DNA from: Tetmemena sp. SeJ-2015
Taxonomy: Eukaryota; Ciliophora; Spirotrichea; Sporadotrichida; Oxytrichidae
DNA length: 64,000 bases
Direction of reading: 5' to 3'
Assembly (NCBI GenBank): GCA_027382625.1
Contig: JAJKFJ010020904.1
Coordinates: 1 to 64,000 of the forward strand
Of this stretch, positions 1-13,334 are shown one piece after another. Within the stretch, counting starts at the first letter, position 1; the number at the start of each line of letters is the position of its first letter. A model generated the notes under the pieces. That model was given only the letters and a program-made list of their open reading frames with translations. It did no database searches and was not told where the DNA came from. Made by a program: the position numbers and the translations under genes.

Positions 1-150
1 GGTAAAAAGAAATTGAAAAGGATTAACTTATAAGAATCCCCCGAAATTTTTCCCTCAAGTACAGGTTTGCAAAATTTGGCAAAATTATTTACATTTATAC
101 ACAGTAAATAGGGCACATTTTGATGAAATTTAAACTATTTCATTTTTGGG
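1..150. other. AT-rich leader, no gene seen
   Basis: No reading frame here continues convincingly into the gene that begins near 151. Paralogy with the second copy of that gene says protein sequence should continue upstream, so this stretch is probably an IES or non-coding DNA between gene blocks. Confidence 0.3.
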
Positions 151-2990
151 GATTCATTAACAACCTTTAGATGGTAACTCATACCCCTCTCTTTAAAGTT
201 CCATTTTCGGCTATCATACTCAGCTTTTTAAAGGCCATTTTTACGATAGTGAACTTCGATTTGTTTAACACTGAAGACATTTTAAAAGCTTTGTTTTAAC
301 TTGAAGCTGCTGATGACTACCCTGAATACGATGAGTATTTTTCTTTCATGGGCTATGACAACACTAATTTCCTGTATATAGTTGGTTTCCCAATCTTCAT
401 GCTTATGTTTTATGTGTGGCTAGTTCCATTCAATAAAATTCCATATTCATTTTGATTGGACTGAATTGATCCATTGTACTTCATTATGAAAGAGTGCAAA
501 TTCAAGAATAAGAGGATTGTTAGATTTTTGAGTTCCCTTAAAAAGATGCTTTTCATAAATGCGTTTTTCAGGTATTTTATAGAGCTCACTCTGGAGTCTG
601 GCTTTGGCTTTTACTTAAATCTCTACAACCCTTATATTGTTACCTATGGAGATTTGGCCTCAATAACTGCAGCCTTTCTTTACTTATTAGCCAATTTTCT
701 CTTTGCAACTGCTCTTCCAATTTGAAAAAATAAAATTGTTGAATGATCCAGTTTTTAATTTTAGTTGTGGTGCTTTTGAGAAAGTAAAGGCACAAATATG
801 TGGAGGAACACTTTGAGGAAATTACTGAAAATTCAAATTAAAACACTAATGCTTGGCTTTTATACCATCCTTATATTAATATGCATTTAATCCAATCTTC
901 ATTTTAAGAAGGTTTGTGTTCATAATTATAACTTTCCAATTAACTGAGCAGCTGTATGGGAAAGTTGCTATCTTCCTCTTAACTAATTTGCTCTATGTGT
1001 GCTATCTAATACACTTTAAACCCAAGTCGGAAGCAACTACACTTGAGATTAATTTAAAATTGATGTTTTTTTAATAAAGATTTTCAACGAAATCTGCACA
1101 TTAGCACTCACCTACATGATCTTCATATACACCGACTTCGTTACAAGTGTTGAAACTAAAAATATGGGCAGCTATGCTTTTATAGCAACCTACTTACTCA
1201 ACATAATAGTCAATCTCATTCAAGCACTTTATCTATTCTTAATATGAAAAATACTGCTTATTAAATTGTCATTTCATACCAAGCCATCCAAGAAATAAGA
1301 GAAAAAGCCAAGGCAGTTATCAGGGCTAGATTTTATTTTAGACGAGGAAGAATGATGAAGGGAATTTAAAGCAAGCTTTTGAACAACTGCAAGCTACAAT
1401 CAATAACAGTCATGCCTCTAAGTTTGGATGTTGTGAAGGAGGAAGACGCCGATTAAGAAAATTTCGAGACTGCCAATCCATTTGAAAAAGTATCTGTAGA
1501 TATAGCCACCAAGCAATAAACTCCTCTTGACTATTAAAAATTTAAATTTTTTTGAAGACAAATCTATAGCCAGTCTTGCAATTATAAAAGGAATTGGAGC
1601 TCACAGCTAGGTAGATACCATTAAAGTAAAACCACTTCCAATTTCCAAATTTTCATCTTCAAGTATGGTAGGAGTTCAACAAAACTTGAAGAAGAACGCC
1701 TTTGGCTCTTATCAAATTAACTTCGAAAACTTGGATGATTAAAACTCTCACTTGAAAGTAGAAGATAACAGTTTATCCTCAGGAAGTGAGAACGACTCTA
1801 ATGTAAAGTAGCTTAAGGCAATAAGATAGTTGTCCTCAGACTCATTGAGTAATCAAATAAAATAGTAGCAAAGTTTAGTATCATCCAAATCCTTAAACGA
1901 TAACAGTTCAGGAGATAGTAATGGAGATAACTCTTAGGGATCCATGCTAAGAAATAGACCAAGTGAAATACAAACTGACAGAAATAGGTTAACGAGAAAC
2001 TTTGCAAGCCTAAGTGCTTCAAATGTGCTTTCTCTTTATTTTTACTTTGAAATTAGTTTTTGATTAGATTTTAGACTCTTGAAGGTAAGAATAATTAAAA
2101 TGCCTCAAAGCAATCAAGCAAGGACTAAAACTCGTAGTTCCTAAATCCTATTTTAAGCAGCATGCCTTTGAATCATAAGTTTGAGCACATGAATACATTT
2201 TCCCCACTTATGAGTGGCCAGGATCCCAAAAATAGAAATAGTTTAGAAGCTAGAAGCCTTCCAAAGTCCCGCTTTTCTTCTTAAACTCTACAAGTACCTT
2301 TCTACCCAGTAAAAAGGAGGTTTTTATTTATTTGAATGAGCTCTAACTAGTCAATAAACTCTTTCTAGCCTTCAGAAGAGTAAATAGAAGAACTGGAGGA
2401 GATTAAAGAGCCAAACTATGGCACATATCGAAATAGCAAAGACTAGAACTTCCTAGATGTGAAGAGGCTTTTATTTTTCTTTAGCAAATAGAGCCAACTC
2501 TAAGCAATTAGATGAAGAAGTCCTATTTTTTCAGAAGTCAGCTCAGCAGAACTAATAGCAATCCTTCCTCAAATGAAAGCGATGATAAGACTTAATTTAA
2601 CATCTAAAGTCATGCAGAATATGGAAGCTACTTGGGACACAATTTAAGATTAACAAAGCCAAGACTCAGCTAGATCTTAGTTGACCAGTACTCAGCTTAT
2701 TTAAAAGTAATTTAACAAAGTAAGTTTTAGCTCGTGCTGACTCTGTCGTTAATGAAGTTAAATTTGTTATCATTATAAGTGGACAATTTTAACAGCTCAT
2801 AGACTTAAGACCGTCCAAGTCTTATTGATAGTCATCGCCAGCTATTAGGAAATGAAGATAATAAGGACGCAGGAGCAAAAGACTCTCAAATCCCAAGCTT
2901 TAATTTGATATAAATATTTACTCATTTTTAAGCTAAAAAGCAAGTTAACATATGTTTAGCTTCATGCAACGTTAAGCTTCATTTTAGAAA
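151..2990 (+). CDS. C-terminal part of large multi-pass membrane protein (copy 1)
   Basis: Read with TAA/TAG as Gln. The block opens with a segment (NLQMVTHTPLFKVPFSA) that aligns with the 9.9-10 kb region of the next gene. A shared acidic-aromatic motif follows (DDYPEYDEYFSFMGYDNTNF, about 305-365), then a hydrophobic segment ending in LVP. At 560-720 lies the conserved INAFFRYFIELTLES stretch and further membrane spans, typical of the C-terminal membrane domain of large ciliate surface proteins. From about 1280 the product becomes a long hydrophilic, Ser/Asn/Gln-rich cytoplasmic tail to about 2990. The ectodomain is outside the window or in another block. Short AT-rich introns interrupt it, and several frame changes prevent an exact model. 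The end is approximate. The function is unknown; a surface receptor or adhesion role is only an inference from architecture. Confidence 0.55.
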
Positions 2991-4406
2991 TAAAACAGTA
3001 GCAGTCAAAATGATTCAAGATAATTATGATTGCTCATAATTCATTTTAAATGTATTTAAGTTATCTCATTTATCTATAGTAGCTTTATTTCATAATATAA
3101 AATACAAATATTTTTCTTCCAGAATATGGCAATAACCTTAAAATATTTCATTAAAATTTTATATATAAGAATTCTGATGAAATTTCTGGTTAGTACTTCT
3201 CAAAACTTGAATATAAAACGCATTTTAACTCTTTCAATAGTTCTGATTATTTGCTAATTATGTATATTTTTTCCCCAAATTTAATTGCATTGTGGCATTT
3301 TATTATGCTTAATTTGGCATGCAAGTGTAGGTTGAAGAAAAAAAATAAGTTGAGTGGGTCTAAGTCTGATTGATTGTATGACTATTTTATAAATGAATGT
3401 AGGCCACTTAATTTTATTGAAATGGATATTACCTACAGCTAAAATTGATAGCACTTTATTTTAAAATAATGAGATGCCACTTAGAGAAATTATCAGTTAG
3501 CTATCCTAATTTATAATTAATAATTTTGAATTGCTACCACTACGATTATTTCCAATCATATATTTGTTAATAATCAAAATTATTTTAGCTAAGAATTTTA
3601 TCAATTAAATAAATGCTGCACTCAAAAATAAATAATTTAAAGATATTAAATTTGCAGTAAGACAAATATTAAATTTAGTTAAAATTATTCTAATGCATGT
3701 AGCATTAAATTCTATTTTCCATTTTCTAAACCATTAAAGTGATATTTGTTAATTATGCTTTTAAATTATTTTAGTTAAGAATCTTGATTATTTAGTTTAG
3801 AAATAAGTGATAGGAGAGAAACAAGTTGATTAAAATTAGGTCTTTGACTTGACTCATTTTAAAGAATTGACTTACTATTTTATGCGATTAGAAATTTTAC
3901 TTTTTATTTTAAAAATATATTTAATTTGTGTGATATGTTTGGTTATTAGTTTGAAGATCTTCAATAATTTTGATTTATGAGATAATAGCTAATCTAAGAG
4001 CTAAACCTAATAATAGTTAATGATTTAAAACTCTCGTTCGTGCTATTAATTATAGTATCAAATATAAATAAAACCGATGAGTAATTCAACTCATAAGTAG
4101 CAGAAGGTAAATAGGAATTTAAAAAATAAATTCATCATTGCTAAAATTCCATGCAAACCTCGATATTTAGTTTGCTATCTATAAAAATACCAATTTAGTG
4201 GTAACAGTTGTCTTAATTGTCTTAATTTATTCAATCAAAAAATTTGTTCACTTTAGGCTATTCAGCTAACTAAATAGATGATTGATTGCTTATTTGCAAT
4301 AATTTTTTGTTGTTGAATACACTTTATTAATGCTTGCACTGTTATATGAATAATAATATGCTTAAAACTTTTAATTAAGTTTGCTCCGTTCATTTTATTT
4401 TAAAAA
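2991..4406. other. AT-rich non-coding DNA
   Basis: About 1.4 kb of very AT-rich sequence without a convincing coding frame in the Gln-reassigned code. It could be intergenic germline DNA or eliminated sequence; nothing in it was recognised. Confidence 0.5.
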
Positions 4407-4950
4407 TGAACAAATAACTTCTCCATACTGAGCTATAATATACGCACCTCATCCAAGTACACTGTTGCAGAGAGTTCCTTTTCTTCTCCTTTTGCTCATC
4501 AAAATAATAATTATCCAAATTTAAGTATCTGGACGATCGCATCTCAAGAAGTCAAACAAATTTAAAATGAGGAGACTGAAACAAACCAACACAATTTAGC
4601 ATCAAAGATAAAGAGGAAGTATATATTTTAAAATGTGAGGGAGCTGTTTAAAGAGAGTGACTCCTAATGTTTTTCACCACAGCCCATATATGCAGAGCCC
4701 TAGCTACTGGGTGGGAATAATGGCGACTCAGTGTTTTTGTGCATGGACTATAGTGACGTTACTGGCATGCTTAATCAAATTATTCATTAAAAAGTAAATG
4801 TATTCACAGTTCATAATTATTTTCCAAATTTAGTACACTACACATATTTAGAAAGTATAAGGCATAGAAATTCTAGTGAAAAATTTTGTAGGTAAAAACG
4901 CCAAAAATTCAGTAATTCAGGAATTAAATTACTGTGATCTCTTTGAGCTT
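4407..4950 (+). CDS. Unidentified coding segment with one intron
   Basis: One frame stays open (TGA as only stop) from about 4407 to 4793. It resumes in frame after a 40-nt intron (4794-4833, GTAAATG...TTTAG) and runs to about 4950. The residue mix looks like real protein (for example NGDSVFLCMDYSDVTGMLNQ just before the intron). No start codon or family was recognised. It sits between the two paralogous membrane-protein genes and could be an orphan block of a gene whose other parts lie elsewhere, or an upstream part of the next gene. Confidence 0.4.
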
Positions 4951-5537
4951 CTCACTTAAGCTAGATGTTTATTCCGGAAAGGATAACTTCCCTCTTTCAT
5001 GTTGAGATAACTCTATGAGTATTGCTTAGATAAAGAGATTTGAATCAGATTATTCAAGAAACAATAAATACGAAGCAGGAACGCGAGAAACTCAACTATG
5101 TAAACAAGATAGTTTATTATTTAGCAGTTTTAAATGCAAAGACTTCTCTTTTAGGTTATTATAATTTCCAAATTTAATTTCCTCTAATTTCTTTTACTTC
5201 AAATTATTGTAAATTAAATTTAATTAGCTCCTTTTGGGAGGATCTTCGTAATCTTACCCTGATTTGGTTAAGCAGCCCTACACCCCGATTCTCACTTTAT
5301 TATAAAAAATATTCACTATAACTTCTCAATAGTTTGACTGTTTTAATAAATAGTAAATGCAGAAACTGGAACATCTCTATGGATGAAATAAATCTTTTAA
5401 TAGCTATAAAATAGCAGATAATAATTAATTGTATTTAAGTCCTTTCTGCCTTCACCATAGTTCCCAGCCAGTTTACTTTCTGTTCTAAACTTTTTATGAA
5501 AAATAGAAATAAAAATTGTCAATATCTCTCTTAATAT
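4951..5537. other. AT-rich spacer with weak coding hints
   Basis: Short open stretches occur, for example around 5017-5160, but frames change often. It may contain further pieces of the 4407-4950 segment or the true N-terminus of the next gene. No feature can be fixed. Confidence 0.3.
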
Positions 5538-8500
5538 ATGAGCGATATCTCTAGCCAAATAATAGCCCTGAGCGAAAGTCCCTCCTATAGCTTGAGTATA
5601 TTTGATATATTCACTGGAAATCTGCTTCGTTCATATTTTGAGCAAGACACCTCTTCATCTTTATTCTACTCATCTTTTTCTTTAATTTAAAAACGTAATA
5701 AATGAGTATTAAAATCCTCCAAAGTATAGTTGTATTTTATTTTAAGGTTGCCCTTTTAATTAAATCTAGAGTAGTGGTTGGAGCAACTATTAATAGTAGC
5801 AGGAATCAATTGATTTCAGTCACCAGTCAAGGCAATCTCTTACACGTCTCTTGCTTTACACTGAACACAAGTTCGCCCATTTTGACTCCCATTTTTTACA
5901 AAAGCTATGGTCAGAGCACATAACCGTTCTACCCTAGAAGTCTCTCAATGAGTCCAGATCCCAACTATGGGTACGTATTCGGTAGCACTAATTTCAAGCT
6001 ATCTCTTCACAAGTTTAACTTGGTAGACGGGAGTTCACCATTCACTTATTCAGTAAGCACTCCCTTGAGCGCCAGTAGCTCTAAATCAATCGCAATCGGA
6101 AAGGTGTAGCAATTTCTTTTGCTGTATACTCTAGTGGGATGTGCTGAAAGTCTCGGATCTGACTCTAATGACATAGGCCTATTGCAGTTTCAAGAGACTC
6201 TTCTTGGCATCATGGTTCTTCTCAAAACCTTTTATCTTGACATGTCCCAAAAGGCTTATTATAATTTAATTTGAATGTGTTTACTTATTGCAGAGATTTA
6301 TAATTTGACACTATCAATATCCAATTCACTTTCCATATAGCTAACACTGCCTTGTATTATGCGAAAGTAGATATCACTCAAGTACTCACCTCCCTCCAAG
6401 CAAAGGAAATCTTATCACTTACATTACTTATTCTTTATTGTTGTTAATCAAGATAACCTAATCAGTGAACCCCAGCTTCTTTCTCACTAAGAGTTTCATG
6501 TTGAGTGACGGGAGTTCAGTATATTACGTTGGTTCTACTAAAAATTTGAACAGCTAATCCTATAATAAAGCAGCTGCATTTATTAATTCCTACCCTGATA
6601 ATGGTGGAATAATTGCGCCTGAAATTACCAAAACATTCCCCATGGAGATCCAAACCACCTTCGTATCCTTCTTAAATGTAAATTGAATTAAGGATTATAT
6701 CCTATTCGCCCCTTTAAGATTTATGTCTCCATCAGCATCAAGTTACAGCTCAACTAGCTACTCAATATAGCTGAAACACTCTCAGATAGTAACTGCGGAG
6801 GACATCAAGAACTTAACTATTGTTCAGCTGCCTTCTTCTCTTTTATAGATGCCTGCTTAAGGAGTCATTTTTCCCCAAATCTATAGACTATATACACTAT
6901 AGAAGTAGGAGGAGGAGTTGATCAGACCTTCCAAACCCTTAATTTGGGATCATTCACCTACAGTTAAATGTGTTCTGATATAGTGTGGACATATTAAGCC
7001 CAATTTACAAACGGATCAGCTCTGCCAGCTTACATTACTTTTAGTTAGAATGAAGAATAAAATCATGTTTTTAAAGCTTAATCATTATAAAATGAAGATG
7101 ATTCAATGAGTTTCAGAGTGCAAAATTCATTTAATTTTATTTAGGGTCTATAAAACATAAAATATTAAGAAAATTAACAATAAATAACTACAATTTTTTT
7201 AAAAAAATGCTATAAATTTTGAAGATATTGTTATTAAAAATATTAATTTATTTCAAAATCAAGCAATATATGCTGCGTCTTATCTAATACAAATCAACGC
7301 CTCACTTATTTTTTCTTAATGGTATAGCATTTTAAATTGTATACAGATCCATATTTATATAGAAAAAGTTTATGTACTCCAAGAGTGCAAGTTTTATAAT
7401 AAAACTCGTCACTACTACAACTTCCACTACGACAACTACTACCACTTCCACTACTGCTGCTGCTACAGCAACTAGTTCTTAAACTACAACTCAAACTTAA
7501 TATTCATCTATTTAAACTACTGCAACCACTTTGTCACCATCCACAACCACTCCTGCCCCACTCACTACAGCTAATTAAGATTCCACATCCTAATCTGATA
7601 ATTCTCAGTCTACTATAGTACAATTTTTAACTTAAGCTTATCTAATATAGAAGATACATATAAATCAATAATTTAAGAAAAATATTGATATTGCAATATC
7701 ACTCCTTAATAAACCACGTCCCCTTAACCTACTCAACAACAAGAGCAGACTACAACTACTACCTCCATCCCTTCTCCTTCACTTTCATCAATATCTCTAC
7801 TCCAGATTCTACTCCTACAGAATAACAAACACAAACACAAGCACCCTCACCTACCACAACTTCATATGGAGATGCTTCTTAATCTAATTCCCCAATAAGT
7901 TCTTCAACCACAAATTTTCCCAGTTCAACTTAAGCCTCAATAACCACCACACTTAACTTAGATAATTAAATTCAATCTACTACACTTCAACCTACTTAAT
8001 AAGATACTACCACTCCAGCTAGTTAATAAATTGAGAATCCAGAGACAACTTCTCCTGCTTCAATTACATAGCTTCCCTCAAAACTCCAACCTAAATTGAA
8101 GAGACGACTACTGAGGCACCTTAAACTACTGACATAATATCACCTGATCCAACACCAACTCCTACTCCAACTTCTGCTTATACAACTCCCGACTTCACAC
8201 CTAGTTCTCAAAGCACTTCAATCTCAAGTGAGGAGGAGTCATCTTCTACTACAATAAAACCTACTTAAGAAGCATCTTCTACTTAAACCATAACTCCAAC
8301 TCCTTCCTAAACTTAATTCTCCTCATCAACCATTCAAAGCACTTTTATTTTTAATTATGTATTGTTTTAGACTTCTAGTCTGGATTAAACTGTGATAAGT
8401 GCTACATAATCTTAGCAGTCTTCAACTCCAGCTCCCACTCAATCTTAATTTGTGAGTGATTCACCTACCCCTTCATCCCAATAAACTCAAATTGTGATAT

Positions 8501-11500
8501 CATTGCCACCAACCACTACATAGCCTGCATTAGGATCGTAAATGCCAGAATCCTCCGTAGAATATGTTATATTTAAATTTAAATTAATGTGTCATCTATT
8601 CCAGAATTTATCTCGATAGATGGAGCAGCCCATTCTATAACTTTGACAGATCCAAATAGCACCATTTAGAATTTCAAGTTACTTTATCCCTAGAAGACAG
8701 CTAAATTTATTTCTGTATCAGCAAAGTCTCTCTACATTCATCCTACTCTTCTGATATAGGAACATACCTTCTCTCATACTAAGTATAACTATTAAAACCC
8801 ATTTAATTACATTTATCATTTTTAAATTTTGTAGCAATAAAGTCTCTCATTTCGGTCGATGACAAAATCAGTATGATATAAATAAAGCCAAGGAACAATA
8901 ATAGCTCACATTATAATCAGACATAAAATCAAACAGTCCCATAAAACGAATCAACTACCATTAATATTAAAGTAATTTAATTTGATTAGATTTATGGTGA
9001 TATGGTCAATGATACATATATTTTCTAATAAAATAGTAGCTTATATTCTTAAAAGTAAAAAATTAGCTTAATTCGATTTTTTACCTTTGGTAACTTAAAT
9101 GAAGGATATGATAATATAATGCTTATGAATTATATGTTTGCAATAACTAAAATCAATCTGCGAATTAATCCACTCAACTATGGTTGATAAACTTACTAGA
9201 CAGCATATCTATTCAGTCAATTTATGTAATATAATGTTAAAATTAATATATAATTTCTGACACTCAAGAGGTCACCTTTACTTTAAAAAATAAATAATTT
9301 TCATTAAATCCACATTAAATTCTATTTCAGTTAAGATAGGAATTTAGATTTTCTCTAAAATTTTTGCTTGCTAAATCGACTGAAGAAAAAAAAACAGAAC
9401 AAAAATAATATTTTAATGACAAAATAAAAAACTTTTTCAACTGAGCATTAAGTTCAATTAAATTACTTTTATGGTTTATTTAATTAAATTAACGAACACC
9501 ATCATCAAGCAAATCCTAATAATGAAAGTAGGAAATCAATTAAACTAAATCTTCTCAGAGATTGGTCATAGCTGATATAGGAGATGACTATTTTGTAATC
9601 AAACTAAACTTCATCATTTTTTTATTCACTCAAGCTTTCTATCTTTATAGAGATTTATATTTTTTCTTCATGGATATAGCTGCTGTTTCATTAAATCAAA
9701 TCCAAGATTACCTAGAAGCCACTTTTAATTTAACAACCATAAAATTCCAACTAAGCAAACGAATCCCACCTTAGTATCAAAGTGAAAGTCTTATATTATA
9801 TAATTAAGGGAGTAGTTGATTAATGACGGACTTGCCCTTGGGCTAAGAAATTTACTAGAAATAGCTCTATACGGAAACTTCTTTCTAGGAACAGTAATGG
9901 GAAGTTCTCTTCAGCTGCTTTGGACTTTCATAAACCATCTCTAGTTGGTTTCCCACACTCCTCTTTTCAGAATCCCTTACACTGCGAACATTTTATCATT
10001 GTTGCATACGCAATTCTCCGTGGTAAATTTCGATACCTTTGAAAACTCTATCGCCATTTAAAAAATGTTCAGCTTAAAAGACGCTTCAGACTATGAGCCG
10101 TATGATGAATACTTCGAATATATGGAATACAATACCTCCAACTTTTTCTATATTCTAGGTTTTCCTTTTCTAGTGCTCTTAGCTTACATATCTCTGGTGC
10201 CACTATGCCTTTTTCTTCTAGCTTGCAAGTTCACTAGATTCAATAAAAATACTTTTTCTTTACATTTAAATGAGATAGTGGCAATTAACAAACTATCTAG
10301 GTGATCTTCTGATCTGTAATGCCTTCTTCCGATATTTCATTGAGCTCTCTCTAGAATCAGCATTTATTAAGTTACTAACTTTTTATAAATCGGGATATGG
10401 TTTCGTAATTAACTTAAAAGATATACAGACTGATACTTATGGCGATTACGTGTCATTCATTTGCAGTTGCATATTTTTGTTATGTAACATCATCCTTGCA
10501 ATCATCCTTCCTCTCTTAACTTATAAAATAAAGAATAGAAGCAGGTTTTAACTTTGAGAAAGATTAGAAATTCCCAAGTAGACTTCATTTAGAAGTATTT
10601 CAGAGAAATCTGCGAGGATAAAAACTCCTTTAACTAGTCTTGGGTTTACTACTATTCAATATTCGTAATCCGCCGCTACTTCTTCATTCTTATCACCTTC
10701 TAATTAAATGTGTTAATTTTAATTAGAGGGGTATCCTTAAATATAGATGATGCTTTTTCAAATGTCCAATATCCTTTATCTTATCTATCTAGTACTTGGA
10801 AAACCCAAAATCTCTACTCATCGGCAAGAAGTATTCAATGAAATATTACTCATAGAATGTGATTATATTTAATGAGAGTTGCACGCTTTTGCTAGTTTAA
10901 TGATGACTATACACTGATTTCATTGATGATATTACTATAAAGCACTATGCAAGCTATCTCTTTGTTGCAATTTACTCAGGATGTGCTATCGTCAATCTCA
11001 TTATATATTTTTATAGTCTTATTTATTCATAGTCATTATAATAACAGTAAGCACTTTGAGAGATCTGAAGTTTAACATCAAGAATTTATTTGGAAGAGAG
11101 AGTTTACAATCTTAAATCAAGTGTATTTCATATTTATGAAGTTTAGCTGCTTAAATTGCAAAAGACATTCAAATCTATAATACTTATATATAAAGTTAAT
11201 CTTCGTTCAGGAGTAAAAAGAAGAGAGCGGAATAAGCAAAAAGACTAAAAATACTCAAAGATCTGGAATAAATTAAAGAAATCGCTCATGAACAAGAAGA
11301 AGATGAAGAGCAAAGGACTGAAGAAAGATAAGATCGGAGTCTGATTTTAAGGGTTTAAGCTAAAAAAATGCTATGATCTTTCTTAATTTTATATAAAGCT
11401 TCATGGATCAAAGCTAGAGTATAAAACCTCTGATAAACATCTACAAGAAACAGACTACTGTGAAGATAGGAGATACATTTTTATTTATTCCGACAGAAAC

Positions 11501-13145
11501 AAGAAACTTTTGAGGTCATAATTGAGGCACTGCAGGAGCAGAAAAACTAGGAACTAGCTTATTAGATAAACGAAATAAGGTCAGAGACTCCTTGGTCTAC
11601 TAGTAAAGATAGCCTTAAGCCCTATAAGCAAGCTTAAAACATATAAAAGCATTGGAACACACCCACTGTAGAGAAATACAAAAATGGTCACTTTGGCTTT
11701 CAAAAACAAAAAAGTCGCTTTAATGAAGATAAAGACTATGAATAGAGTAAGAACTTTTCAAATAGCTCTGATGATAGAGATATCAAAAGTGGTGGGTCTA
11801 GTGGCGGCTCTTCTAGTAACATAAACGAACCTTACCTTAAAAAGAGTGAAAAAAGCGACCAGGAGAGCAAGCAGAATATAGTTTCTTCCAGTCCTAAGAA
11901 GAAAATAGTTGGAGTTTTATATTTTAAATAGGAGATTAAAAGCACGTTAGCGCCAATGACATTAAAACAAATGGGTCTATGAAAAAGAAACTAGAAGCTT
12001 CTCACTAGATTTAGTACCAGGAGACTGAAAACTAATTGAACAAGCATCGTCTGATTATCTCCGACTAATACAGATTCAATAATATTCGTATAAATAAAAT
12101 TCATAGTTTTAAGTATGAACAAGCTATTCAGTCCTTCAAGCTTACCATATTTCTATTTTAATTTAGCTAGAAATAGATGCCGATGAATCACCTAGATAAG
12201 AATTGGCTCAATAATACTTAAAGAGCTAAAAATCTGAAAAGAGAGAGTGTTCAATTAGACCCAGTTAAATTTTTGTAATTTTGCAGATTGGCAAATAAAC
12301 AGTATTTTTAACCTGACTAAAGAGCAAAGTATAAAGGAAGAAGAATCCTCCTCCATGAATTCAAGTTAGCAGTTTCTAAATCCTTTTGGCTCTTATTCTG
12401 TGAACAACCTTGGAAGTTTTGGCTTAACTCAAGGTATTCTAAATCCCCGGACTTGCAAAACTCTAAAATCTGGATAATTCAACTCGTTCAAACATCTTTC
12501 AGAAGGAAGAAGAGAGAGGGGTGAAAAAGAGGAGCAATAACAATTTGCAATTTAGCTAACAGTTTGAGATATCAACACCCAACAATCTTTTTGAAAATGC
12601 GAGCAGTAATATGATGAGCTATGAAAGTCGGAAGTAAAAGAAGCCAAATAGTTATTAGAGAGTTGCTATTGGTGGCCAATAAAGTTAAAGATAAAATAAG
12701 GCAGCTGATCTTATTTCTCTCGCAGACAGTAGATAAAGCTTGTAGAAAGAGAGCGATGATAAAATTGTCATCCTTGAGTCTTAAAGAGGAGATACTAGAA
12801 ACTATCAGAGAAAATAACCAAATCAGAGACTTAAATTAATAAAATTTATTTCTTTATTTATAATCTGAATCTATTATAAATGGTTTAGCTACATCTTGAA
12901 TAGTCAAGCTTCAAAGAAGGCAGAGTTTGAAAATAGTTCCAATTATATCTTTTTATGAGGTAGTAATAAGCGAAGTAGATAGTTTCAGAAGCAGACTGCC
13001 TGAATCAAGCTATCGCTTTTCTAATGCATAAAATATGAACTCTTAGATTGATAGTTCGAGGCAAAGATTTATCAATAGCTACAGAGAGGGATAAGATGAT
13101 TTTATTTTTACTTTATAGCAATATTTTTTTTATTTCCAGGATTGA
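5538..13145 (+). CDS. Large multi-domain membrane protein with Thr-rich linker (copy 2)
   Basis: Very long locus, Gln-reassigned code. The N-terminal third (about 5.5-7.1 kb) reads as repeated short beta-strand units resembling a beta-propeller-like ectodomain (for example GYVFGSTNFKLSLHKFNLVD near 5970). From about 7410 to 8540 comes a mucin-like linker dominated by Thr, Ser and Pro. A further extracellular part follows to about 9.8 kb. The membrane domain at 9.9-11.1 kb contains NAFFRYFIELSLESAF and an acidic-aromatic motif nearly identical to copy 1. The tail (11.2-13.1 kb) is hydrophilic and Lys/Gln/Ser-rich, ending at TGA 13143-13145. The start at 5538 is the first plausible Met and may not be the true one. 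Frames change repeatedly (introns, possible IESs, indels), so internal boundaries are not resolved. Function unknown; cell-surface location is inferred. Confidence 0.6.
7410..8540 (+). repeat. Thr/Ser/Pro-rich mucin-like coding tract
   Basis: The in-frame translation is overwhelmingly Thr with Ser, Pro, Ala and Gln, encoded by ACT/ACA/ACC-rich imperfect repeats. Such tracts usually act as extended, often O-glycosylated stalks. It lies between the propeller-like and membrane-proximal parts of the surrounding gene. Confidence 0.6.
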
Positions 13146-13334
13146 ATAAGTTTCAAAAGCCTATCAAATGATTAAGAAGTCACTAATTTATTAAGAAAAA
13201 AGAAAAATAAGACTTGTAAATAAAGTATCATTTGAAATATATTTTAACGTAAAGAAGAATTTTGAAATAATGAAGGAACAAATAAAAGTTCAAAGCAAAT
13301 ATTAGCATTAATTAAATTCTTATTAAATTATAAA

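Noticed and set aside
9499..9512. CATCAAGCAA inside the second giant membrane gene, a 10-bp match to the helicase pointer
   Set aside because: It is shorter than the 12-bp pointer, lies inside a different gene, and joining there gives no helicase continuation; the 45169-45180 copy does.
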